A stretch of 64,000 nucleotides of DNA from Saprospiraceae bacterium (GTDB lineage Bacteria; Bacteroidota; Bacteroidia; Chitinophagales; Saprospiraceae): assembly GCA_016716335.1 (NCBI GenBank), contig JADJWN010000006.1:1-64000 (forward strand). Reading direction: 5' to 3'. Below are positions 1 to 10,178 of this stretch, one piece after another. The notes below the pieces were generated by a model. It was not told where the DNA came from. It made no database searches and was given only the letters and a program-made list of their open reading frames with translations. Position 1 is the stretch's first letter, and the number at the start of each line of letters is the position of its first letter. The position numbers and the translations under genes are program-made.

Positions 1-546
1 GGCTGCAATCTATGGTCAGGAAGGGAGCAGGATCGGGATAAGGCCATATGCAAATTTTGTGACACGGATTTTTGGGGTACTGACGGCATCAATGGCGGCA
101 AATATACTGCTGACGCACTCGTGGATAAAATATTGTCACTCTGGCCTGTCAATAGCAGTATGCATTGCTTTGTGGTATGCACCGGAGGAGAGCCTGCTTT
201 GCAGATTGATGCTCCACTCATTCAGGTGATGCATGATGCAGGAATAGAAATTGCCATCGAGACAAATGGAACTGTACCTTTGGCCGAAGGTATTGACTGG
301 ATCTGCGTTAGCCCCAAGGCAGATACTGAAATTGTGGTAACCCGCGGAAATGAACTCAAACTGGTCTATCCTCAGGCTGAAAACACACCTGAGCAATATG
401 AAAAACTGGATTTTGAGCATTTTTACCTCCAGCCCCTTCAGGATGAAAACTGGGCAGATAACACCGCCCAAACGGTGAAATATTGTATGCAGCATCCACA
501 TTGGAAGCTCTCCGTTCAAACCCACAAATATCTGGGCATAGACTGA
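1..546 (+). CDS. queE: 7-carboxy-7-deazaguanine synthase QueE, 5'-truncated by the window edge
   Basis: Radical SAM enzyme that converts 6-carboxytetrahydropterin to 7-carboxy-7-deazaguanine in the cytoplasmic queuosine/preQ0 pathway. The reading frame is open from base 1 and ends at TGA 544-546. The first residues show Cys, 14 residues, Cys, 2 residues, Cys (GCNLW...ICKFC). This expanded CX14CX2C cluster motif replaces the usual CX3CX2C of radical SAM proteins and is a QueE signature. It is followed by DTDFWG and by CTGGEPALQ, the SAM-binding GGE motif. The N-terminal residues lie outside the window; about 181 residues are visible. No other queuosine gene is present here. Confidence 0.9.
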   Translation, partial: GCNLWSGREQDRDKAICKFCDTDFWGTDGINGGKYTADALVDKILSLWPVNSSMHCFVVCTGGEPALQIDAPLIQVMHDAGIEIAIETNGTVPLAEGIDWICVSPKADTEIVVTRGNELKLVYPQAENTPEQYEKLDFEHFYLQPLQDENWADNTAQTVKYCMQHPHWKLSVQTHKYLGID

Positions 547-691
547 TTAAAATCTACTAATATCCCGGTATTAAAGCCGTTGTTTTAACCCTGCTACTTT
601 TTTAGCATGATTTTTGATATACATATTACAGTATTTTGTAATTTGTAAAATGTACCCTATGAGCAAAGCACATCTGACTACTAAATTTAAT

Positions 692-2264
692 ATGAGATTC
701 TTCTTCTCAGTGGCTTTGGCTGTTCTTTCACAGTACAACATGATATTGCTGTCACAGCAGTGTTCACAACCCGTCAGGTTTACCTGGGAGGGTGCCGTAA
801 ACGGTAATAAAGCAGTCTGGAATGTAAACGATACTGAAAATACCTATCCGAATGTGGGTGGCATCGATGTCAATGTAAAATTGCTGGATCCGCATTTCAA
901 AAAACACCAATACTTCCAATCCAAGTGATTATGGAGATTACACGAAGACTAATACATTTTACGGCAGAGGTAATCTTGCTTTTCAGATTACTTCCACACA
1001 ATCCAATCAACCGGTTTGTTTACAGTTTACTTTCAGCAAACCGATTTTTCTCCATAAGTTTGAAGTATTTGATATTGATTATATCGGTTCAGGCTCTAAT
1101 TCACTGAATACATTTCAGGATAGCGTAAGTTTCTTTGCTGTAAATGACAGCGGAGCCGTTGCACTTCAGTTGTCCCATCTGAAAATTCCTCCCGCTTACA
1201 CCATTTCCGGACAGAGTGCTCATGCCAATTTTATTTATGGAATCAATGGTGATCTGGCACATACAGACAGTACCGGAGGAGTGCGGTTACATGCCAATCT
1301 TCCTCTCAGCCGGTTTACGCTGTGCTATGCCAACGGACATAAGGATATGGACGGCCTGAGCAACAGTCAGGCAATTAAAATTATGCCTTTTGAATTTTGT
1401 GAGGCATTAGGCAGGATATCCGGCAGAGTGACCGAGTATCTTACTAATATGCCCCTGGCAGGTTCGGTATTGACTTTGGTGGACCTTGATGGAAATGTGG
1501 TGAAGGATAAAAACGGATTTGATTTTATATTTACTACCGGGCCTGATGGATATTATGAGTTTATGGATGTGCCTTTTGGAAAATACAAAATCAAGCAGGT
1601 CAATCCTCCCGGATACGACAGCGAAAATGATGTGGATGGAGTAAATGACGAGGAAATCAGTGTAAATCTCCACGTGAATGCACCTTTTTCGACTGGAAAT
1701 GACTTTTATGAAAAGATTTCCTCTCCGTTGCCTGTACGATTTGGAGGCATGACCTTGCACAGAACACAACGTGACAGGGTTAATGTAAGCTGGAAAACAA
1801 TGGGTGAGCAAAATTCGGATTTCTTTTTAGTTCAGGTGAGTGATAATGGTCAATCCTTCCGGACAGTGAGCCAAACCAAAGCAATGGGAAATACCATGTC
1901 TGAAACCCTGTATTCTGAGGATATCGTCACACCATCCACAGAAAATCTCTATGTCCGCTTGATTCAATATGATCTGGATGGCAGAAATTATTTGCTGGAT
2001 ATACAATATCTGAGGCCCGAACCAGGCAAGCAAGCAGGGCTGTTCAGGCTGTATCCCAATCCTGTATCTGAAACACTGAACATCGAGGCGGCGGCTGGTT
2101 CTGAGTACAGAATTCTCGATGTCAAAGGCAATGTTCTTATGCAAGGGGTGCTGCAAGACCAATCCATACAGTTATCTGTCGGGAATCTGCAGTCCGGTAC
2201 TTATATTTTCAGGCTTTCTGATGGGAGTGAAATCTGCTCCGGTAGGTTCCTGATATTCAAATAG
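692..2264 (+). CDS. T9SS-secreted protein with SdrD-B-like domain, one frameshift
   Basis: Secreted or surface protein of unknown function, about 523 residues once one frameshift is removed. The start ATG 692 gives a compact signal peptide (MRFFFSVALAVLSQ); ATGs at 614, 650 and 659 are also in frame. The frame breaks in an A6 run at 899-904. Dropping one A joins the N-terminal part to a frame that stays open from about 900 to 2264. The middle (around 1400-1700) resembles an SdrD-B/Cna-B type beta-sandwich (ISGRVTEY..MPLAGSVLTLVD, GPDGYYEF). The last 80 residues are a type-A T9SS sorting domain (LYPNPVSETLNIE, GTYIFRL). It is probably an adhesin or matrix protein, but the substrate is unknown. 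Confidence 0.75.
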
Positions 2265-2406
2265 GGCATTCATTGATTCTGCGGGAAGCTTATGATTAGC
2301 GGCATGGGACTTTAACATAGTATTAATGTTCATTCAGACCACTTATGTCAGTAAATTTCGTTTAAGCATAGTGTTTTTTAATTCATAACCCTTAAAATAC
2401 CTGACT

Positions 2407-3243
2407 ATGTCATCTGCGAAGTTTCTGAATGCTGTAATTCTGATTACTGTGTTTTTTCTTTCATCCTGTAAAAAGGATGAAATCCCTCAGGACAGATCCG
2501 CTCCCGGTGATGCTGTTTTATCTCAGTATCTTTTTAACTCAGTAAGGGATGAAGTGGATCAGCAGATCAATCGTCAGGCTCCGCTCAACGGTATCCAACA
2601 ACAGGATAGTGGGGACAGAAGCGGTTGCGCTACGGTAAGCATAGCACCGGCAGGAAATGTTTTCCCGAAGACTGTAATTATCACTTTTCCGGATGGCTGT
2701 ACTACCCTTGCGGGAGCCCAGATCAAAGGAACCATCCAGCTCACCATTTCAGGGAGGGTAAGGGAAACCGGGACAACAGTTTCATTTAAACTCAATAACT
2801 TTGAATACAAAAACCACAGGATTTCCGGTGATTACACCATCACCTTTACAGATGCATTTACCCACCGTACAGAGGTAAATAATGGAACGGTAATAACTCC
2901 GGATGGAAGAAATATACAGTTCAATTCAGTCAGTGTAGCTACACAGACGGAAGGAAGAGAGACGACCTTCCGTACCAATCCGCTTACTTTCTTACTGGAT
3001 GATGCCTACCAGGTCACCACCACCAGTTGGGGCAGAAATTCAAGAGGAAATGAATTTCTGATTAATCCGGTGACTCCGCTTGAATACAGAATTTTATGCC
3101 AGTGGATCACCAAAGGTATTATTACCATCCAGGAAGGAGCCAATATTGATTTTATTGCTACATTGGATTATGGAGATGGTTCCTGTGATAACAAAGCCAC
3201 TCTGACAATTGGCAATACAGTCCGGGAGATTCGATTGCCATGA
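2407..3243 (+). CDS. Hypothetical lipoprotein
   Basis: A 278-residue protein that I do not recognise. The N-terminus MSSAKFLNAVILITVFFLSSC-KKDE is a lipoprotein signal peptide with the lipobox LSSC, so it is predicted to be anchored in the periplasm or outer membrane. The rest is rich in beta-strand-forming, Thr-rich segments with no catalytic motif that I can see. It lies 140 bp after the T9SS gene on the same strand and converges with mqnE, ending about 40 bp from the mqnE stop. Confidence 0.7.
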   Translation: MSSAKFLNAVILITVFFLSSCKKDEIPQDRSAPGDAVLSQYLFNSVRDEVDQQINRQAPLNGIQQQDSGDRSGCATVSIAPAGNVFPKTVIITFPDGCTTLAGAQIKGTIQLTISGRVRETGTTVSFKLNNFEYKNHRISGDYTITFTDAFTHRTEVNNGTVITPDGRNIQFNSVSVATQTEGRETTFRTNPLTFLLDDAYQVTTTSWGRNSRGNEFLINPVTPLEYRILCQWITKGIITIQEGANIDFIATLDYGDGSCDNKATLTIGNTVREIRLP

Positions 3244-3279
3244 GCAATTTCAACTTCCTTGAACAACCTCCGGATAGTT

Positions 3280-4471
3280 TCAGACAACGGGCAGGGCTAC
3301 ATAACCTTTATATTCCTGTTCTTCCTCAAATATGATATCGGAATAATCCTGTATCACATTATATAAAGTGTCTCTTTCTATGGGTTTTCTGCCTACCCGT
3401 CGGATCAGCTGAACCAATTGAGCCGTGGTCAATGCAGGATGTTGTTCCTCAGACCCTGCCATTGAGTATATTTTGGTAGTATCATCAATCGTACCGTCAA
3501 TATCATCTACCCCGTATGCCAGAGACAATTGTGCCATATCTCTGCCGATCATGGGCCAGTATGCCTTGATGTGATCAAAGTTGTCTAAGTAGATTCTTGA
3601 TATGGCATAATTGCGCAGATCTTCCACCGGCGTACTTTCCGGTATGTGAGACATCTGGTTGTCCCTGATTCCTGAATTTGAGCGGAATAAAGGTCTGGAA
3701 TCCATCGGTACGGTCCTGCAGCGCTCTGAGCTTGTCCAGATGGTCCACCCTGTGTTCATATTTTTCGATATGTCCATACAGCATGGTAGCATTCGATCTG
3801 CCTCCCATCTCATGCCAGATTTCGTGTATTTTCAGCCACTGCTCTCCTGTACATTTTCCACCGGCTATCTGGTCCCTGATTTCAGGATGAAAAATCTCCG
3901 CACCGCCACCCGGCATGGAGTCCAGTCCGGCTTCTTTCATGAGAGCCATACCTTCTTCGTAGCTGATTTTGTCCTTCTTGAATATATAGTGGTATTCTAC
4001 GGGAGTCAGAGCCTTGATGTGCAGTTCGGGTCTGTGGGCTTTGATCTTTCGGAAAAGCTCTGTGTAAAACTTCACATCATATTGTGGCAATACTCCTCCT
4101 ACGATATGTACCTCAGTCACCGGCTTGCCGTCGTAGGATCTGACGATATCCATGATTTCGTCCATAGTATATTCCCATCCTTCTGATCTTTTTTTGATCA
4201 GTCTGGAGTAAGAGCAAAAAGTACAGGTATAGAGACACACATTGGTAGGTTCAATATGGAAATTCCGGTTGAAATAAGTGTTGTCGCCATGCTTCTTTTC
4301 TCTTATATGATTGGCCAGGATACCCAGATAGCCCAGAGGGGCATTTTCATACAGACAGAGGGCCTCATCATTCGTGATTCTTAGACCGTTAAATACTTTA
4401 TTGGCTATGATTTTCAGCTCGTCACTCAGTTGATGATCATTTTTAATCAGCTCGATGGCAGAAAGGTTCAT
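3280..4471 (-). CDS. mqnE: Aminofutalosine synthase MqnE, one frameshift
   Basis: Radical SAM enzyme of the futalosine route to menaquinone. It joins the chorismate-derived enolpyruvyl benzoate (from MqnA) to SAM's adenosyl group, giving aminofutalosine. The radical SAM CX3CX2C motif is visible (CLYTCTFC), as are HIVGGVLPQ and the C-terminal family block MSHIPEST, GVDDIDGTIDDT and SMAGSEEQ. The frame is broken near 3661-3665 (CCC on the + strand). Removing one base restores PLKFRNQ-G-NQMSHIPE and a 396-residue protein of normal length. I chose ATG 4471 because a TAnnTTTG promoter element at 4499-4506 overlaps the upstream in-frame ATG at 4501. No other mqn gene is in the window. Confidence 0.9.
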
Positions 4472-4498
4472 TTTGGATAAATTTCTGAAATAAACAGC

Positions 4499-4506
4499 CA
4501 AAACTA
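4499..4506 (-). promoter_or_regulatory. Bacteroidota -7 element upstream of mqnE
   Basis: Reads TAGTTTTG on the minus strand, an exact TAnnTTTG match, ending 28 bp before ATG 4471. It makes the upstream ATG at 4501 unlikely as a start. No clear -33 TTG was found. Confidence 0.5.
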
Positions 4507-4573
4507 AAAATGGATAAGTAATAAATGCCTTTTTTTACGGATTTTCGCATTTCATTTGCTTTGAGTTTCAGGG

Positions 4574-5464
4574 ATGCTGTCAATTCTTATACCTATTTAT
4601 AATCAGGATGTCAGGCCTTTGGTCTATACTTTGGCCAAACAATGTTCGAAACTGAATATCAATTACCAGATTTTATGTTTTGATGACGGGTCTGACCCGA
4701 AATACAGGGAAAAGAATAAGGAGCTGGCCTTTATGTTTGGGGTGAATTACACTGAAATGACGGAAAATCTGGGCAGAAGCCGTATCCGCAATTGGCTGGG
4801 CCGGGCTGCTTATTACCCTCACATGCTTTTTCTGGATGGAGACACCAGGGTCAGGCATAAGGATTTTATCAAAAATTACATCGCTGTCCTCCCTTTTGAA
4901 GGGGTCATCTATGGAGGACGTAATTATACCCGGAAGAAACCTGCCAACTTCAGGAAACTGCTCCACTGGAAATACGGAAAATATATCGAATCCCGCCCTG
5001 CTAAAAGAAGGAGAAAAGATCCATATCTCAATTTTATGTCCAATAATTTCATAGTGACCCAAAAGATTTTTGAAGCATGCCCCTTCGAAGAAAATACCAA
5101 AGGTTATGGCTTTGAAGATCTGCAATATGCCTGGAAACTTAAAAATCTAAATTTTCCCATCAGGCATATTGACAATCCCACAGAGCATGGTGGTATTGAA
5201 AATGCAGATGTATTTTTGAAGAAAACCATACAGGCACTGGAAAATCTCCTTACCCTTGAACAAATGAAACAGATACCCGTCACAAGATTGCTCCGGGCAT
5301 ATGAGCTTTTGAAAAAGTGGTATTTGCTGCCATTTTTTATTTGGGTTACCCAGAAGTTATATCCGTATATGTATGAAAATCTTAAAGGTAAAAATCCGTA
5401 TCTGTGGGTACTGCAATGGTGGAAACTCTATGAGTACAGCATCCGGAAAGCCCTTGTGGTTTGA
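4574..5464 (+). CDS. Family 2 glycosyltransferase
   Basis: Cytoplasmic-face glycosyltransferase of the GT-A fold, 296 residues. The N-terminus MLSILIPIYNQDVRPLVYTL is the usual GT2 nucleotide-sugar-binding start. It is followed by CFDDGSD (about residue 38) and the metal-binding LFLDGDT (about residue 81). A GYGFEDLQYAWKL segment near residue 180 matches the ED motif of chondroitin-synthase-like GT2 enzymes. There is no signal peptide; the hydrophobic C-terminal stretch around YLLPFFIWV may associate with the membrane. Donor and acceptor cannot be deduced. It stands alone, divergent from mqnE. Confidence 0.8.
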   Translation: MLSILIPIYNQDVRPLVYTLAKQCSKLNINYQILCFDDGSDPKYREKNKELAFMFGVNYTEMTENLGRSRIRNWLGRAAYYPHMLFLDGDTRVRHKDFIKNYIAVLPFEGVIYGGRNYTRKKPANFRKLLHWKYGKYIESRPAKRRRKDPYLNFMSNNFIVTQKIFEACPFEENTKGYGFEDLQYAWKLKNLNFPIRHIDNPTEHGGIENADVFLKKTIQALENLLTLEQMKQIPVTRLLRAYELLKKWYLLPFFIWVTQKLYPYMYENLKGKNPYLWVLQWWKLYEYSIRKALVV

Positions 5465-5652
5465 ATTTGATAATCAGTAACTACGCATTTAATTCACGGT
5501 TGAAATCTGATTTTTCAGAATCGAATGAGTAAACATCCGGTAATGCAGGAGGTAATATGCTGAACGAGCAGGTGGAAAGGTATCAATACTTCATTGATGT
5601 TTAAATGGAGTCATATTAACGAATTGATAAGACTATAATTGTCGGAAATTCT

Positions 5653-5660
5653 TAGCTTTG
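5653..5660 (+). promoter_or_regulatory. -7 element of the foldase operon
   Basis: TAGCTTTG, an exact TAnnTTTG, 33 bp upstream of ATG 5694. It is the only good promoter candidate for the three foldase genes that follow with tiny gaps. Confidence 0.55.
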
Positions 5661-5693
5661 CACCTTTGTTTGAAGAAATAAATTTGTCACTAT

Positions 5694-7638
5694 ATGTGGA
5701 TGAGGATTAGTTTGTTCTTAGTGTGCGTTTTGTGCTTCCTTCAATCGGATGCCCAAAAGGCAGATCAGGTACTTATGACAGTAGGAGACTATCCGGTCTC
5801 AGTTGGAGAGTTCAGGTACATTTATGAAAAAAACAACGGAGCTTCAGCAGACTATTCAGAGAAAAGTCTGAAGGAATATCTGGAGCTTTACACAAGGTTT
5901 AAACTGAAAGTGCAGAAAGCCAAAGCATTGCATCTGGATACTATTGCTGACCTTAAATCAGAACTGGCCGGGTACAGAAAGCAACTGGCTTCTTCTTACC
6001 TTATAGATAAAGAAGTGACCGAAGAGTTGCTCAAGGAATTGTTTGAGCGTATGAAGTATGATGTGGAGTTTCATCACATATTCATTCCTGCAGCAGAGTC
6101 TGCATCTGCCAAGGTAAAGGAAGATGCCCGGCTGAAATTACTGGATGTCAAAGCTAAAATAGTGGCAGGTATGCCTTTTGAAGAAGCTGCCATTCAGTAT
6201 TCAGAGGATAAGCAGACCGCTTCGTCCGGTGGCTACATGGGATATTTTACAGCCAGAATGCCTTCAGGATTCTATAATGTGGAGACAGCACTGTACAATA
6301 CTCCGGTGGGTGGTATCAGTGATGTAGTGGAATCCAAAATAGGATACCACATTATCAAAGTCACCAATAAGCGACCGGCAAGGGGGCAGATAGAGGTAGC
6401 CCACATCCTGTTTAAGTCAGACCAGAAAGATTTTGCAGACAAGGTATATAACGACATTAAGGAAGGCAAACTGAGCTTTGAAGATGCCGTGGCTATGTAC
6501 TCATCGGACAGAAATACGGTTAAGAACAAAGGGTTATTACCTCCCTTTGGAATCAATACCTATGATCCGGTTTTTGAAGAGCTGGCCTTCAGTCTGCAGC
6601 AGGATGGGGAGGTGAGTCAGCCTGTACTTACCCGATCAGGATGGCATATCATCAAAAGAGTATCCAGGCCTGAGCGGGACAGTTATGAGGTTTTTGTGAG
6701 ACGCAATAAAAGTCAGATCAGTAAGGATCAGCGATTTGATGTAGCCAAATTCAAACTCATCGAAGATATCAAGAAATCCAACGAATTCAGGTTCTTTCCA
6801 CAGAATCTGAATAATTTCAGGGCATCTCTCAATGATGAGTTCTATTCGTATAAGTGGACTCCCGATGAACAGATGAGTGCACTAAGCCTGATTGAAATCG
6901 GTAAAAAGAAAACATACACCACTAAGGATTTTGCAGAGTACTGTCGTAAAAATACCCGACTGAGGCTCAAATATGACAAGTCCAAACCCATCAATGAAAT
7001 TGTGGATGAACTGTACCGGGAATATGTAAACGAAGTCGCTCTGGATTATGAGGAGCAACAGCTGGAGGCGAAGTATCCCGATTTCAAATCCCTCATGCGG
7101 GAATACGAAGAGGGAATACTGCTCTTTGAAGCCACCAAACTGTCAGTTTGGGATAAAGCCAATCAGGATACTACCGGTTTGGAGCACTTTTTCGAACAAC
7201 ACAGAGACAGATATCTCACCGAAGAAAAAGCAGAAGCAGAGATCTACACCGTATCCGGAGGTGATATAAAACTGAATGACAAAATTCTGGCGTATGCCCG
7301 AAAAAATTCCGGCGAACAAACCTTGAAGAAATTCAACACCAATAAAAAAAACAGTTGTAGAGTACTCCAAAGCAGAATATGACCGCAAGTCAAAGGAAAT
7401 CATGGGGGCTGAATGGAAAGCTAATGCGGTGACCCCAATCCAGGGAAGCGGCAATGATTTTCGCTTTGTAAAAATAGTAAGAATCATTCCACCAAGACAG
7501 AAATCTCTGAATGAAGCTCGGGGATATGTAGTGGCAGATTATCAGGATTATCTGGAACAGCAGTGGATTGCTGAACTCCGGAATGAATTTGCCGTGAAGC
7601 TGAACAACGATGTTCTGAATGCCATGATCAAAAAATAA
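5694..7638 (+). CDS. Periplasmic PpiC/SurA-type peptidyl-prolyl isomerase, one frameshift
   Basis: Exported foldase, about 647 residues after correcting one indel. It has a signal peptide (MWMRISLFLVCVLCFLQSDAQ), then an N-terminal SurA-like region. Two parvulin rotamase domains follow: about residues 120-225 (EFHHIFIP, SGGYMGYF, GYHIIKV) and 228-330 (VAHILFKS, GWHIIKR). A long C-terminal helical region completes it. The frame breaks in an A8 run at 7344-7351. With A7 it continues as KKTVVEYSKAEYDRKSKE to TAA 7638. This is the first of three adjacent foldases, only 5 bp before the next, so they are probably co-transcribed and act in outer-membrane protein biogenesis. Confidence 0.85.
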
Positions 7639-7643
7639 AATCT

Positions 7644-8496
7644 GTGAGATACAGCTACGCTATATACTTTTTCCTGTTAGCCGTCGGGTTGATGTCCTGC
7701 AAGGATGCCTTTACCTTCAGTGAGGCTGAAAAAGATGAGATTGTGGTCAAGATAGAAGACAAAGTATTGTTTAAATCACAGTTGAAAAATCTCATTCATG
7801 AGGATATGGATCCGCAGGACAGTATCACTGTAGTGAATGGATTTATCGAAAACTGGATCAGGGACAATCTCATGATTATAGAGGCCGAAAAAAATGTGCC
7901 TGCCGGTCTGGACCTGAATAAATTGCTGGCTGATTACAGGGCTTCGCTGCTGGTATATAATTTTGAAAAAGAAACTCATAGAGGAAAAATTAGATACCCA
8001 GATTACAGAGCAGCAGATAGCCAACTTTTACGAACTGACGAAGGATCAATACATCCTGTCGCACAGTATTTACAAAGGGATTGTCGCTGTTTTCCCCAAA
8101 AATTATCCGGGTTCAAAAGAGTTGGTCTCTTTATTGAAGAAAGAAGACCTTTCAGAAGCTATTTTTCAAATACGGAATAAAGCCACCTCGTCTGTCCTCG
8201 ACCTCAACAAATGGTACAGCCTGGAGGAGTTTTCAGGTATTGTGCCGGGTGGTGCCATGAAAATGAAAGATAAGCTTAATAAAGGCAGTGTGCTGCAGTA
8301 TCAGCACAACGGGATGGAGTGTTTTGTCAAAATAGTGGACAAGTACAATGAAAATCAGGTGCCTCCATTGGAATATATTCAGGATAAAATCGTTAAGGTA
8401 ATATTGAACAATCGAAAGACAGCTCTGATCAAAAACATCAGGCAAAACCTGTATGACAAAGCAATGGCCAGCAACAAAATCAAAATTCACAATTAA
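7644..8496 (+). CDS. SurA-like lipoprotein (N-domain foldase without clear rotamase domain), one frameshift
   Basis: About 283 residues after correction. It starts at GTG 7644, 5 bp after the preceding stop. The N-terminus MRYSYAIYFFLLAVGLMSC is a lipoprotein signal with lipobox GLMSC. The body resembles the helical SurA N-domain (LFKSQLKNLIHEDM, FIENWIRDNLMIIEAEKN), but I see no GGxLG/GYHII rotamase signature, so it may be a chaperone and not an isomerase. The frame breaks in an A5 run at 7966-7970; with A4 it reads YNFEKKLIEEKLDTQ and stays open to 8496. It is the middle gene of a three-gene foldase operon. Confidence 0.75.
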
Positions 8497-8504
8497 GATC
8501 CGGT

Positions 8505-9860
8505 ATGAAGTTCTGTAATAATATTTTACTTATAATCGTCACTTTAAGTATATCCGCTGCGATGTCGGGTCAATCCATGCTGATAGACAAAGTAGTGGCC
8601 AAAGTTGGCAGTGAGAATGTTCTACTGTCCGAAATTGAGGATGAGTTTGCCTATGCCCGCTCCAAGGATCCCTCTGTTTCAGAATCCATCAAATGTGACA
8701 TACTGGATCACATTATTGATCAGAAACTGATAGTTTACCATGCCCGGATAGACAGCGTCGATGTCTCTGATGAGGAAGTGGAGTTGCAGCTGGATTTTAG
8801 ATTTGATGCCGTCTTGAGACAGATGAATGGTGATGAAGAATTTTTTAAGGAGTATTACGGAGCTACCATTCAGGAAATGAAAGAAAGATATCGTGAGGAT
8901 CAGCGGCAAAAACTGGTAGCAGAGAAGATGCAGTACAAACTCATTTCGGAAGTTAAGATCACACCCAAAGAGGTAGAGCAGTTTTTTAAAAGTATTCCTG
9001 CAGACAGCCTCCCTTATTTCAAGTCAGAGATGGAGATAGCCGAAATTGTAATGAAGCCGGAGGTTAACCCGGTAGAGAGACAAAAAGCATTGGATAAAAT
9101 CACTGAAATCAGACAAAAAATCATCAGTGGTCAGGAGGATTTTGCAAAAATGGCAGGCAGATATTCTATGGATCCCGGTTCTGCACTCAGAGGCGGAGAT
9201 TTGGGCTTTGCCAAAAGGGGAGCCTATGTGCCGGAGTTTGAAGCCACGGTATTCAGCCTTGCCAAAGATGAAATTTCTGAAATCATTGAGACAGAATACG
9301 GCTTTCATGTCATTCAGACCCTCGAAAGGCGGGGCAACAGTGTAAGAGCCCGGCACATCCTGATCAAACCGGAGATTACCGCTGATGACCTCAAGTTGAC
9401 GAAAAACAAAATTGATTCCATCAGGACGGAAATCCTCAAAGATTCTCTCAGTTTTGAGAAAGCAGTCAAAATGTATTCCCTCAAAAACCTTCCGTCCTAT
9501 TCCAATGGGGGAAGAGTAAAAAATCCCAATACCAATAACACTTTTTTTGCCGCAGATGACCTTGATCCTGATACCTATTTCGCTATTTTTGAGCTTAAGC
9601 CCGGAGATATAAGCAAACCTCTGGAGGTGAAGTTTCCGGGTGGCGAAAAGGCTTACCGCATTATCCGTTTGTTAAGTATCACCAAGCCTCACAGAGCCAG
9701 TCTCAAGGAAGATTATGACAAGATTACCAATTTTGCCAAGGAAAATAAGAAGAACGAGTATTTTGTAAAATGGCTGGATAAAAAGAGAAAGCAGACTTTT
9801 ATCAAGGTGGACCCCATGTTTGCTCACTGCAAAAATATCATGGAGGAGATTCAGCCATAG
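8505..9860 (+). CDS. surA: Periplasmic chaperone/peptidyl-prolyl isomerase SurA-like
   Basis: A 451-residue exported foldase for outer-membrane proteins. Signal peptide MKFCNNILLIIVTLSISAAMSGQ, then a SurA N-domain (residues about 25-165: IDKVVAKVGSENVLLSEIED). A first parvulin domain (about 170-275: EIAEIVMK, ALRGGDLGFAKRG, YGFHVIQ) is followed by a second, more divergent one (about 278-385: RARHILIKPE, SYSNGGRVKNP). The order N-P1-P2 and the length match SurA. It is the last gene of the foldase operon. The stop codon is only 4 bp from the 3' end of the oppositely oriented tRNA gene. Confidence 0.88.
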   Translation: MKFCNNILLIIVTLSISAAMSGQSMLIDKVVAKVGSENVLLSEIEDEFAYARSKDPSVSESIKCDILDHIIDQKLIVYHARIDSVDVSDEEVELQLDFRFDAVLRQMNGDEEFFKEYYGATIQEMKERYREDQRQKLVAEKMQYKLISEVKITPKEVEQFFKSIPADSLPYFKSEMEIAEIVMKPEVNPVERQKALDKITEIRQKIISGQEDFAKMAGRYSMDPGSALRGGDLGFAKRGAYVPEFEATVFSLAKDEISEIIETEYGFHVIQTLERRGNSVRARHILIKPEITADDLKLTKNKIDSIRTEILKDSLSFEKAVKMYSLKNLPSYSNGGRVKNPNTNNTFFAADDLDPDTYFAIFELKPGDISKPLEVKFPGGEKAYRIIRLLSITKPHRASLKEDYDKITNFAKENKKNEYFVKWLDKKRKQTFIKVDPMFAHCKNIMEEIQP

Positions 9861-9864
9861 AAAG

Positions 9865-9938
9865 TGGAGAATACCGGGCTCGAACCGGTGACCTCTACGC
9901 TGCCAGCGTAGCGCTCTAGCCAACTGAGCTAATTCCCC
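9865..9938 (-). tRNA. tRNA-Ala (anticodon GGC)
   Basis: Read on the minus strand from 9938. The acceptor GGGGAAT pairs with ATTCTCC (one G-T), the D arm is GCTCAGTTGGCTAGAGC, and the anticodon stem CTACG/CGTAG encloses the loop CTGGCAG with anticodon GGC. The T arm is CCGGTTCGAGCCCGG. The discriminator base is A and CCA is not encoded. It lies tail-to-tail with surA. Confidence 0.95.
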
Positions 9939-9955
9939 ATTTTCAGAAAGCGATG

Positions 9956-9963
9956 CAAATTTA
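9956..9963 (-). promoter_or_regulatory. -7 element of tRNA-Ala
   Basis: TAAATTTG on the minus strand, an exact TAnnTTTG, 17 bp upstream of the tRNA 5' end. This is consistent with a start of transcription just before the mature tRNA. Confidence 0.5.
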
Positions 9964-10178
9964 TGTGCTCTTTTTGATAAAAAGAAGTTTTGACAAAATA
10001 TTTATATGCAATCATTCCCAAACCTTCCGGAAAGGGTATAAATGGTAAATTTTCTTACCTGGTCTTTCAATCATAAAACCTTGGAATATAAAAACCTATA
10101 GGGTATTTATTCAGAAATAAAGGAAAAAATCGGCAGATTCATGACAACAATCCAAAATACAAAACATAAACAAAGCCA

